From Verrucomicrobiales bacterium (GTDB lineage: Bacteria > Verrucomicrobiota > Verrucomicrobiia > Limisphaerales > JAFMIX01), in the NCBI GenBank assembly GCA_017853785.1, contig JAFMIX010000089.1, forward strand, positions 1-8,084: DNA of 8,084 nucleotides, given 5' to 3'. Positions 1 to 6,583 of the stretch are shown piece after piece (position 1 is the stretch's first letter; each line of letters starts with the position of its first letter). The notes beneath the pieces were generated by a model. It searched no databases, had not been told where the DNA came from, and saw nothing but the letters and a program-made list of their open reading frames with translations. A program made the position numbers and the translations under genes.

Positions 1-4
1 TTGG

Positions 5-29
5 CAAACAGAGACGAATTTGCTGTTTG
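5..29 (-). repeat. Short inverted repeat downstream of mnmG
   Basis: Arms CAAACAG (5-11) and CTGTTTG (23-29) are a perfect 7-bp inverted repeat with an 11-base loop, starting 37 bases past the mnmG stop on its transcript strand. It could be part of a terminator or an mRNA 3' stem, but the stem is AT-rich and no T-run follows before the window edge. No start of a further gene is visible in positions 1-65. Confidence 0.25.
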
Positions 30-65
30 GAGGAATCGGCTTTGTTTGCGACGCCTAAAAAGAAC

Positions 66-1985
66 TCATTTTTGGTTTTCGGTAGTTGGTTGTGGGCCTT
101 CAACTCCGCGCTTGAGCCAGACCAGCACAATTCCGATATCTGAAGGTGAAACCCCAGAAATCCGGCTGGCTTGACCGATGGTTTCCGGGCGGATTTTCTT
201 AAGTTTTTGCCTCGCCTCCATCCGCAAGCTGGGGACTTTGTCGTAATCAAAAAATTCCGGAATGCGCTTGGATTCTAAATCTGCAAATCGTTTGTTTTCA
301 ACTTCTTGTCGGTTTATGTAGCCGGAATATTTAGTTATGATTTCGACTTGCTCAATGACTTCAGGTGAGAGCGAATCATTACGGCTTGGCAGATGTTCGT
401 AGCGAACTTCTGGGCGGCGAAGCATTTGAATCAACAGCTCTGTGCCGATGCGCGTTGTTTCCAAGCGCAGCAGCTCCGACCCAATGGCAGAACGCTTTGC
501 TTCCAGCTTCTGGAAGTTTTCCAGACCCAAAAGTCCGGCATAATGTCCTGTCTCAGAGAGCCTTAAATCTGCATTATCTTGCCTAAGTAAGAGCCGGTAT
601 TCCGCGCGGGAGGTGAACATCCGATAGGGTTCGCTGGTTCCTTTGGTCACCAAATCGTCGATCAGAACGCCGATATATGCTTGATCTCGATTTAGTATGA
701 TTTGATCACTCCCCATCGCACGCCTTGCGGCGTTTATGCCAGCCATAATACCTTGAGCTGCAGCCTCTTCATAGCCGGACGTGCCGTTGATTTGGCCGGC
801 CAAAAATAGGTTCTTGCAGACTTTGGTTTCAAGGGATCGGCTCAATTGCGTCGGATGAACGAAATCATATTCCACCGCATAGGCAGGACGCAGGATTTCG
901 GCATTTTCGCAACCAATGATGGTTCGAACCATCTCAACTTGGACATCAAAAGGCAGACAGGTAGAAAAGCCGTTGACGTAGATTTCGTCGGTTTCGATAC
1001 CTTCAGGTTCGAGAAATATTTGCTGGCGCTCTTTTTCGGGAAACTTGACAATTTTATCTTCGATTGAGGGGCAATACCTCGGGCCCACTCCCTCGATCAC
1101 CCCCGAATACATCGGGGATTTGTGAAGGTTTGCTTGGATTATTTTGGCAGTGGCCTCGGTGGTGTGGGTGATGAAGCAGTCAAGCTGGCCATCGATTCGG
1201 CTAAGGATTGAATTTGGGGGATAGCCCGAGCTTTGCGTTCGTTGGTTAATTGAGCCTGTTCTAGATTGTTCCACATGGAACAAATCATCTTTCCAAAAGG
1301 AGCAGTATGGAATTGGGGTGTCTCCAGGCTGTGGTTGGGTTTTTGAAAAATCAATGGATCTCTTGAGCAGCCGTGGTGGGGTTCCGGTTTTGAGGCGTCC
1401 CAGCTCCAATCCAGCACTTTGAAGCGACCCGGAAAGGGTCATTGCAGCAGACTCCCCGGAACGACCTCCCGATTGTTGGTTCGAGCCGATATGCATTAAC
1501 CCCCGCAAAAAGGTGCCTGTCGTTACAATGACGGTCTTTCCGTGATACTGGACGCCCAATGCGGTTTCAATCCCATAAACTTCCCCGTCAGCGTGCAAAA
1601 TCCCGGTAGTTTGACCCTGCCTGACGTCTAGATTTTCCGTCCGTTCGCATATCCACTTAAGTCGAAATTGATAAGCCTTCTTGTCGCATTGAACTCGAGG
1701 AGCTCGAACGGCGGGCCCCTTTTTTGAGTTGAGCATTCTAAACTGGAGTCCCGTCATGTCCGTGTTTTTTCCCATTTCACCGCCAATGGCATCTATCTCA
1801 CGAACCAGATGTCCTTTTGCCAATCCACCAATCGCAGGATTGCAAGACATCTGACCAATTGTATCTGCGTTGATTGTGGCGAGAAGGGTTTTGCAGCCCA
1901 TTCGCGCGGCGGCAAGTGCCGCTTCTACCCCGGCGTGCCCCGCTCCAACAACAATCACGTCGTATTTTTTTGGAAACAAAAACAT
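66..1985 (-). CDS. mnmG: MnmG (GidA), tRNA uridine-34 5-carboxymethylaminomethyl modification enzyme
   Basis: This 639-residue protein is the FAD-binding subunit that, with the GTPase MnmE, builds the (carboxymethyl)aminomethyl group on U34 of certain tRNAs in the cytoplasm. The N-terminal dinucleotide-binding motif GAGHAG is at residues 14-19. The conserved block CNPAIGGLAKGHL is at 48-60; its Cys48 matches E. coli Cys47. The family signature GPRYCPSIEDK is at 301-311, with Cys305 matching the second functional cysteine. The AGQINGTSGYEEAAAQG block and the MFTSRAEYRL block are intact, as is the C-terminal IGQASRISGVSPSDI helical region that contacts MnmE and tRNA. Length is close to the E. 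coli protein (629). Compared with E. coli (from memory) there are about 27 extra residues around 231-262, between CSF and CFITHT, and a shorter C-terminal linker. The start ATG overlaps the pgi stop by one base (TAATG) and has no Shine-Dalgarno sequence, so translation is probably coupled to pgi. GC is low relative to the right half of the window. Family assignment is very secure. Confidence 0.98.
   Translation of the reverse strand: MFLFPKKYDVIVVGAGHAGVEAALAAARMGCKTLLATINADTIGQMSCNPAIGGLAKGHLVREIDAIGGEMGKNTDMTGLQFRMLNSKKGPAVRAPRVQCDKKAYQFRLKWICERTENLDVRQGQTTGILHADGEVYGIETALGVQYHGKTVIVTTGTFLRGLMHIGSNQQSGGRSGESAAMTLSGSLQSAGLELGRLKTGTPPRLLKRSIDFSKTQPQPGDTPIPYCSFWKDDLFHVEQSRTGSINQRTQSSGYPPNSILSRIDGQLDCFITHTTEATAKIIQANLHKSPMYSGVIEGVGPRYCPSIEDKIVKFPEKERQQIFLEPEGIETDEIYVNGFSTCLPFDVQVEMVRTIIGCENAEILRPAYAVEYDFVHPTQLSRSLETKVCKNLFLAGQINGTSGYEEAAAQGIMAGINAARRAMGSDQIILNRDQAYIGVLIDDLVTKGTSEPYRMFTSRAEYRLLLRQDNADLRLSETGHYAGLLGLENFQKLEAKRSAIGSELLRLETTRIGTELLIQMLRRPEVRYEHLPSRNDSLSPEVIEQVEIITKYSGYINRQEVENKRFADLESKRIPEFFDYDKVPSLRMEARQKLKKIRPETIGQASRISGVSPSDIGIVLVWLKRGVEGPQPTTENQK
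1267..1282. promoter_or_regulatory. parS-like palindrome (candidate ParB site) inside mnmG
   Basis: The plus strand reads TGTTCCACATGGAACA. This is one base away from the perfect palindrome TGTTCCACGTGGAACA, a recognised form of the chromosomal centromere parS, and two defined positions away from the B. subtilis-type consensus TGTTNCACGTGAAACA. It lies in codons 235-240 of mnmG (L-F-H-V-E-Q), within an insertion relative to E. coli MnmG. The deviating base is in the central CG step, a silent His codon change (CAC to CAT on the gene strand), and could weaken ParB binding. ParB sites and mnmG commonly lie near oriC, which makes the placement plausible. No parA or parB is visible here, so function is inferred. 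Confidence 0.45.
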
Positions 1986-3583
1986 TACGCGAGCAGAGAA
2001 TATCGGGCGTCGAATGCGCTACTTCCGGTGGATTTATTCACCCGGCGATCAGGGTTGGCAGCGAGGTGATTGCAAATCTTGAAAACGGACTCAACCTGAT
2101 TTATTGCGCCGATGTGGGTTGCAATTTCGATTGCTGAGTGTTCGCATCCCTTTGCTCCAGACAAAAACTGCAAAATTTTTCTTTGAAAAACAATCACATC
2201 AGCGGCCGCCTTCTTCCCTGCTTCAACGCCAGGTTGATGGTAGGCATTTACACCTATTAATTGGGCATAGAGACCAACAACCCGCTCAAATAGTGCTATC
2301 AATACCCCAATCGTAAATGGAGATAATTCCTTTATAGTTATTGTAATCGAGCTACGACCGTTTTCATGTAAAGCCTTCCTTGTTCCCAAGAAAAAGCCAC
2401 TCAAGTAGTCACCCGAAGTGATTTCCGGTTCTACAAATAGACTGTCGCCATCCCGATCTTTGAGGACCTCGATAAAGACAGCAAAAAAATTGTTAATTCC
2501 ATCTCTAAGTTGTTGAATGTAAGAATGTTGATCTGTTGCCCCCTTGTTCCCAAAAACTGAAAGTCCTTGATTGACAACTAGATTGGACAAGTTTCGCTCC
2601 TTGCCCAGCGATTCCATGATCAACTGCTGTAAATACTTTGAAAACAGCTCAAGACGGTCCTTGTATGGCAAAACGACCATGTTTTTTTCTCCTTTTCCGT
2701 TACCGGACTCATAAATTGCCAAGGCAATTTGTGCTGCAGGATTGGCGCTGACGACGGCTTGCCGTGTAAGTGCGTCGCATGCCTTAGCTCCAGCAATGAG
2801 TGATTGAATATCAATGCCTTGAAGCGCGGCGGGCAATAGCCCTACCGCAGAAAGTTCACTGGTTCGGCCTCCAACCCAGTCCCACATCGGAAATCTACAC
2901 AACCAATTGGATTGCTTCGCGTGGTCATCGAGCGCGCTTCCAGCTCCCGTTATCGCTACACAATGCTTGGAAAAATCCAAATCAGCCGATTTATATGCAG
3001 AATTTACCTCAATCATTCCATTTCTGGTTTCCTTGGTGCTGCCAGATTTGGAAATGACAACGCACAAGGTGCGGCCCAACTGCCCCTCTAATTCGGCCAA
3101 AACCCCATCAATTCCATCAGGGTCTGTGTTGTCGATGAAATTGACCTTGAGTCTGTCCTTCCTAGGATGGCCCAGCGCTCGGGAAACGAATTGGGGTCCT
3201 AGCGCGGAGCCTCCGATTCCAATGACCAACAAGTTCTTGAAAGCGCCATTTTGCCCTACGATACGGCCCGTGTGGATGTCTTTCGCGAAGCTGGTGATTC
3301 CAGCCACCATTTCTTCGATTTCTTTTCTGATTTCCGGGGTTGGGGCCAAGGAAGGATTGCGCAACCAATAATGTCCCACCATGCGATTTTCATCGGGATT
3401 AGCGATACTACCCGCCTCTAATTCCACCATAGCCTTAAACGCGACCTCCAATTTGGGCGCCATTGCGGCAAGAAAAGCGGCTGACAAATTCATCCGGCTT
3501 AGGTCTAGCGCAAGCCCGATTGAGGGATATTCCGTGTAATATTGTTGGAAGCGTTGCCAAAGGTCGGAATTTTGATGATCCAT
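1985..3583 (-). CDS. pgi: Glucose-6-phosphate isomerase
   Basis: This cytoplasmic enzyme of 532 residues interconverts glucose 6-phosphate and fructose 6-phosphate in glycolysis and gluconeogenesis. The two SIS sugar-phosphate domains are recognisable: IGIGGSALGPQFVS at 121-134 and the serine/threonine-rich phosphate loop SKSGSTKET at 178-186. The family signature VGGRTSELSAVGLLP is at 237-251. Catalytic residues by family alignment are Glu324 (MESLGKERN), His353 (GATDQHSYIQQ) and Lys457 in the second signature NAYHQPGVEAGKK (446-458). Residues from about 461 form a C-terminal extension (IATHIGAINQVESVFKICNHLAAN) that looks like a small helical or winged-helix region seen in the cyanobacterial-type branch of the family. 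The VGGRTS rather than VGGRYS form agrees with that branch. The start ATG has no Shine-Dalgarno sequence. The stop overlaps the mnmG start, giving a two-gene unit of unrelated functions. Confidence 0.98.
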   Translation of the reverse strand: MDHQNSDLWQRFQQYYTEYPSIGLALDLSRMNLSAAFLAAMAPKLEVAFKAMVELEAGSIANPDENRMVGHYWLRNPSLAPTPEIRKEIEEMVAGITSFAKDIHTGRIVGQNGAFKNLLVIGIGGSALGPQFVSRALGHPRKDRLKVNFIDNTDPDGIDGVLAELEGQLGRTLCVVISKSGSTKETRNGMIEVNSAYKSADLDFSKHCVAITGAGSALDDHAKQSNWLCRFPMWDWVGGRTSELSAVGLLPAALQGIDIQSLIAGAKACDALTRQAVVSANPAAQIALAIYESGNGKGEKNMVVLPYKDRLELFSKYLQQLIMESLGKERNLSNLVVNQGLSVFGNKGATDQHSYIQQLRDGINNFFAVFIEVLKDRDGDSLFVEPEITSGDYLSGFFLGTRKALHENGRSSITITIKELSPFTIGVLIALFERVVGLYAQLIGVNAYHQPGVEAGKKAAADVIVFQRKILQFLSGAKGCEHSAIEIATHIGAINQVESVFKICNHLAANPDRRVNKSTGSSAFDARYSLLA

Positions 3584-3597
3584 AAACAGGGGTGAAA

Positions 3598-3628
3598 GCT
3601 ATAAGAAGTGCCCCGTCCAATGAAACAA
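3598..3628 (-). promoter_or_regulatory. Weak candidate promoter for pgi-mnmG
   Basis: On the minus strand a TATAGC -10-like hexamer (3598-3603) lies 14 bases before the pgi ATG, with TTGTTT (3623-3628) 19 bases further upstream. Matches to consensus are partial (4/6 and 3/6) and the spacing is long. If real, the leader would be only about 5-10 bases. It lies in the 165-bp nif3-pgi gap (3584-3748), which otherwise holds no gene and only short palindromes such as TTCCCAAGGGAA at 3672-3683. Confidence 0.2.
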
Positions 3629-3748
3629 CAATTTTCCAAGCAGCCAAGAAGGGAGCAATTTGCCGCAGCGATTCCCAAGGGAAAATGCTTGGCCAGCAAC
3701 CCAAACGGCCCACGAAAGCCAACAAACCAAGGGGTCAGGCATCCCCAG

Positions 3749-4510
3749 TCAAAGACCGGTCGGATGATCCAAGAATTCGCTTGGCATGCGGAATTTATGA
3801 GAAAGCTCCGCCGCGAGTGCCCTTACTCCAAAGGTCTCCGTTGCGTAATGGCCGGCATAAAAAACATTCAGCCCCAAATCCTCTGCCAGCGCGTAAGTCC
3901 AATGGGCGCCCTCGCCGGTTATGAAGGTATCCACGCCTGCGGCGGCGGCGAGTTTCAAATCATTGCCCGCCCCGCCAGTAACGACGCCAATCCTCCGACA
4001 AATCTCTTTTCCGCCAGGAAGCAGTTTGGGTTTCGCGCCGGTGGCGCAGCTGAGGCGCGCGGCCAGTTCGGTGCGGGAAATCGTGGTGCGCGTCTGCAAG
4101 CCGATCGGTTGGCCGTGACTCTCGAAGAACGGTTTCAAATTGCGCAGGCCCAGTGCGGCGCAGAGCTGGGCGTTGTTGCCGAGGCGGGGATGCGCGTCGA
4201 GGGGAAGGTGCGAGCTATAGACCGCAAGGTTGTTTTCCAGCAGCAACTGCAGCAAGTCGTAGCGCTTACCCGTCCAAGGGTGCGGCGGCGTCCAGAACAG
4301 TCCGTGGTGCACGATCAACAGATCCGCCCGCGCCGCGATGGCGAGCCGCACCGTGGCGAGGCTGGCGTCCACGGCGGCGGCAATGCGCGTGACCCCGCCG
4401 CGGTTCTCCACCTGCAGGCCGTTCACCGCGCCGGCATAATCGCCGAAGGCGGACGTGCGGAGGATTTTGTCGCAGTGACGGACGATCGCGGCGAGCGAAA
4501 CTTTTGCCAT
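3749..4510 (-). CDS. Nif3-like dinuclear metal centre protein (YbgI/DUF34 family)
   Basis: This 253-residue protein belongs to the Nif3/YbgI family of hexameric toroids with a two-metal site facing an internal cavity. Members are often labelled 'GTP cyclohydrolase 1 type 2 homolog', but the true substrate is not settled. All expected metal ligands are present: His68 and His69 in IVHHGLFW, Asp105 in SSHLPLDAHPRLGNN, and His221 and Glu225 in the C-terminal AGHYATE motif. The conserved VVTGGAGND glycine loop is at 176-184 and TGEGAHW at 198-204. The N-terminal region with GLQV (31-34) is typical. Length is that of the short bacterial form, without the inserted PII/CutA-like domain of the Bacillus type. 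The ATG has no Shine-Dalgarno sequence; an 11-base palindrome (AAATCAGATTT, 4520-4530) and a GC-rich hairpin lie just upstream. It is divergent from speA. GC is high, unlike downstream pgi and mnmG. Confidence 0.93.
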   Translation of the reverse strand: MAKVSLAAIVRHCDKILRTSAFGDYAGAVNGLQVENRGGVTRIAAAVDASLATVRLAIAARADLLIVHHGLFWTPPHPWTGKRYDLLQLLLENNLAVYSSHLPLDAHPRLGNNAQLCAALGLRNLKPFFESHGQPIGLQTRTTISRTELAARLSCATGAKPKLLPGGKEICRRIGVVTGGAGNDLKLAAAAGVDTFITGEGAHWTYALAEDLGLNVFYAGHYATETFGVRALAAELSHKFRMPSEFLDHPTGL

Positions 4511-4534
4511 GCCGCGATGAAATCAGATTTTTTT

Positions 4535-4561
4535 CGGCGCGCAAAGCGGGAAAGCGCGCCG
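4535..4561 (-). repeat. GC-rich hairpin upstream of nif3
   Basis: Perfect 8-bp arms CGGCGCGC (4535-4542) and GCGCGCCG (4554-4561) enclose an 11-base loop. If nif3 is transcribed from the shared divergent promoter region, the stem would sit in its leader, 24 bases before the ATG. On the nif3 strand it is followed by A residues, not T, so it is not an intrinsic terminator for that transcript. It lies upstream of the predicted speA transcription start and is not in the speA leader. Confidence 0.5.
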
Positions 4562-4591
4562 CGCTTGTGGAAAACTTTTTCATCACGCCGG

Positions 4592-4619
4592 TTGATTTCT
4601 GCCCCAGCCTTTCTATAGT
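4592..4619 (+). promoter_or_regulatory. Predicted sigma70-type promoter of speA
   Basis: TTGATT (4592-4597, 4/6 to TTGACA) and TATAGT (4614-4619, 5/6 to TATAAT) are separated by 16 bases in the divergent nif3-speA region. Transcription would begin near 4626, leaving a leader of only about 11-14 bases before the speA ATG and no space for a ribosome binding site. Judged from pattern only. Confidence 0.5.
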
Positions 4620-4640
4620 GCGCCCGTAAATTAATGACAT
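4612..4640 (-). promoter_or_regulatory. Possible divergent nif3 promoter sharing the speA -10
   Basis: The speA -10 contains the palindrome CTATAG (4613-4618). Read on the minus strand it gives TATAGA (4612-4617, 4/6), with ATGTCA (4635-4640, 4/6) exactly 17 bases upstream. This would start a nif3 transcript near 4605 with a leader of about 95 bases containing the 4535-4561 hairpin. Symmetric -10 elements driving transcription both ways are known in bacteria; here it is inference. Confidence 0.25.
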
Positions 4641-4642
4641 GA
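4634..4642 (+). other. Two-codon upstream ORF overlapping the speA start
   Basis: ATG ACA TGA directly precedes speA, and its stop overlaps the speA start as ATGA. It has no ribosome binding site. It could be a chance start-stop or could allow re-initiation at speA. The speA ATG itself is preferred because the family-conserved N-terminus follows it in frame. Confidence 0.25.
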
Positions 4643-6579
4643 GTGAACCGACCGACACCCCGCCGCCGTGGGATATTCAGCAGGCCCGCAACCTCTACAA
4701 CGTCCGCCGCTGGGGCGCGAAGTATTTTGACATCAATGACGCCGGCCACGTGACCGCCACACCACAGCAGGAAGCCGGCGCGGCGGTGGACCTCACCGAC
4801 GTCATCGAGGAGGCCAAGGCGCGGGGACTGAAGTTTCCGTTGCTGATCCGCTTTCAGGATATTCTTCGGCATCGCGTTGAGGCGATCAACACGGCCTTCC
4901 ACAACTCCATCGCAGAATACAATTACCAAGGCAGCTACCGCGGCGTGTTCCCCATCAAGGTCAATCAGCTTCGCGAAGTCGTGGAGGAGATTCTCGATGC
5001 CGGCAAGCCCTACGACTTCGGCCTCGAAGTTGGCAGCAAGCCGGAACTCTTCGCCGGCCTCGCGCTCCAGAATCAGTTGGGCAGCCTCATCATTTGCAAT
5101 GGCTACAAGGACGCGGGCTTCATCAAGATGGCGTTACTCGGCACGAAGCTCGGCAAGAAAGTCATCATGGTCGTCGAGAAGCTGGAGGAGTTGCGCAACA
5201 TCATCACCATCTCCAAGCAGCTCGGCGTCGAGCCGGCAGTGGGCATCCGCGCGCGGCTCTTGAGCAAGGGCGCGGGCAAATGGGCCGAGAGCGGCGGCGA
5301 AAACGCCAAGTTCGGCCTGAGCACGGTGGAGCTGTTGACCGCCACGGAAATGTTGAAGGCGGAAAATCTCTCCCACTGCCTCAAGCTCCTGCACTTCCAC
5401 ATCGGCTCGCAGGTGCCGGACATTCTGACCGTGAAGAAGGCCGTGCAGGAAGCCGCGCGGTTCTACGCGAAGCTGACGAAGATGGGCTTCACCATCGAGT
5501 TCATGGATGTTGGCGGCGGGTTGGGCGTGGATTACGACGGCAGCCGCAGCGCGTTCGACAGTTCCACGAACTACACGCTCCAGGAATACGCCAACGACAT
5601 CGTCTATTACATCGCCGATGTCTGCAACGCCGAGAAAGTGCCGCACCCGAACATCATCAGCGAGAGCGGTCGCGCCATCGTCGCGCACCACAGCGTGCTC
5701 ATCGTGGAGGTGTTCGGCGCGATCGAGAAAATCCGTCCCGGCGCCGCCTTTGCCTACGGCGACAGCGAGCACGCGCTCGTCCGCGAACTGCTCGACATCA
5801 GGAAGAACCTCGCCAAGCTGAACAAGCTCGAGGCCTTCCACGACGCGCAGGAGCGCAAGGAGGACGCGCACCAGATGTTCACGCTCGGCTTGCTGGACTT
5901 GCCGGACAAGGCGCGCATCGAGAATCTTTACTGGGAAATCAGCCGCGAGGTCGTGGAGAGCTTCAAAGGCCAGGCCTACATCCCCGAGGAAATTCGCAAG
6001 CTCGAAGACAGCCTCGGTGATCAATACCTCTGTAATTTCTCCGTGTTCCAGTCGCTGCTCGATCACTGGGCGCTGGGGCAGTTGTTCCCCATCATGCCCG
6101 TCAATCGCCTCGACGAACGCCCCACGCGCGAGGCCACGCTGGTGGACATCACCTGCGACTCCGACGGGCAGATCAACAAGTTCATCGATCTGCGCGACGT
6201 GCGCGACACGTTGCCGCTGCACGCGCTCAAGCCCAACGGCAACGGTCTGCCCGAACCATATTACCTTGGATTCTTCCTGATGGGCGCGTATCAGGACATC
6301 ATGGGCGACCTGCACAATCTTTTTGGTCGCGTGAATGAAGTCCATGTCTTCCTCGAGCCCGACGAGCCGACCGGCTATTACATCGAGGAGATCATCGAGG
6401 GCGACACTATCGTCAAATCCCTCGCCGCCGTGCAATACGACGAGAACGAACTCAAACGCCAGATGAAGGCGCAGATGGACGAAGCCATCAAGTCCGACCG
6501 CATGAAGCCCAGCGAAGCCATGCGGTTGCTCGATGATTACGAGCGCGGCTTGAAAGAATACACCTACCTCAACTTTTGA
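4639..6579 (+). CDS. speA: Biosynthetic arginine decarboxylase
   Basis: This PLP enzyme of 646 residues converts L-arginine to agmatine, the first step of the agmatine route to putrescine and spermidine. Length matches E. coli SpeA (658). The N-terminal YNVRRWGAKYFDIN block (20-33) is typical. The PLP lysine is Lys107 in GVFPIKVNQ. The alanine-racemase-like barrel continues with GLEVGSKPEL, HFHIGSQ (252-258), the phosphate-binding glycine loop DVGGGLGVDYDGS (from 290) and SESGRAIVAHH (341-351). A helical insertion follows, then the beta domain with the active-site motif ITCDSDGQI; Cys506-Asp507 are the residues expected from the other subunit of the dimer. The MGAYQDIMGDLHNLFG block is intact. 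No agmatine deiminase, agmatinase or carbamoylputrescine amidase is nearby, so the next step is encoded elsewhere. GC-ending codons dominate. The ATG start has no Shine-Dalgarno sequence and a very short predicted leader. Confidence 0.97.
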   Translation: MSEPTDTPPPWDIQQARNLYNVRRWGAKYFDINDAGHVTATPQQEAGAAVDLTDVIEEAKARGLKFPLLIRFQDILRHRVEAINTAFHNSIAEYNYQGSYRGVFPIKVNQLREVVEEILDAGKPYDFGLEVGSKPELFAGLALQNQLGSLIICNGYKDAGFIKMALLGTKLGKKVIMVVEKLEELRNIITISKQLGVEPAVGIRARLLSKGAGKWAESGGENAKFGLSTVELLTATEMLKAENLSHCLKLLHFHIGSQVPDILTVKKAVQEAARFYAKLTKMGFTIEFMDVGGGLGVDYDGSRSAFDSSTNYTLQEYANDIVYYIADVCNAEKVPHPNIISESGRAIVAHHSVLIVEVFGAIEKIRPGAAFAYGDSEHALVRELLDIRKNLAKLNKLEAFHDAQERKEDAHQMFTLGLLDLPDKARIENLYWEISREVVESFKGQAYIPEEIRKLEDSLGDQYLCNFSVFQSLLDHWALGQLFPIMPVNRLDERPTREATLVDITCDSDGQINKFIDLRDVRDTLPLHALKPNGNGLPEPYYLGFFLMGAYQDIMGDLHNLFGRVNEVHVFLEPDEPTGYYIEEIIEGDTIVKSLAAVQYDENELKRQMKAQMDEAIKSDRMKPSEAMRLLDDYERGLKEYTYLNF

Positions 6580-6583
6580 AGCC

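Noticed and set aside
29..35. GGAGGAA Shine-Dalgarno-like string on the plus strand near the left edge
   Set aside because: No plus-strand coding region starts at a suitable distance downstream; the area is the 3' end of mnmG on the other strand.
3672..3692. TTCCCAAGGGAA palindrome and CCAAG/CTTGG pair in the nif3-pgi gap, considered as a nif3 terminator or operator
   Set aside because: The arms are only 5 bp, there is no T-run on the nif3 strand, and short palindromes like this are common by chance.
4566..4574. DnaA-box-like TGTGGAAAA (also at 7293-7301)
   Set aside because: It matches only the relaxed consensus TTWTNCACA on the minus strand. Two isolated copies in 8 kb are close to chance, one is inside a coding sequence, and there is no cluster or AT-rich unwinding region, so no origin is claimed.
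3608..4618. Open frame of 336 codons on the plus strand opposite nif3
   Set aside because: It covers the full antisense of nif3, whose metal ligands are all present. Its translation is arginine- and alanine-rich with no domain and runs through the divergent promoter region.
4747..4756. CACGTG core in speA considered as a second parS site
   Set aside because: The flanks (GGCCACGTGACC) lack the TGTT/AACA arms, so only the 6-bp core matches.
5094..6020. Open frame of 308 codons in another plus-strand frame within speA
   Set aside because: The translation is arginine/histidine-rich shadow sequence typical of a frame-shifted high-GC gene; the speA frame is certain.
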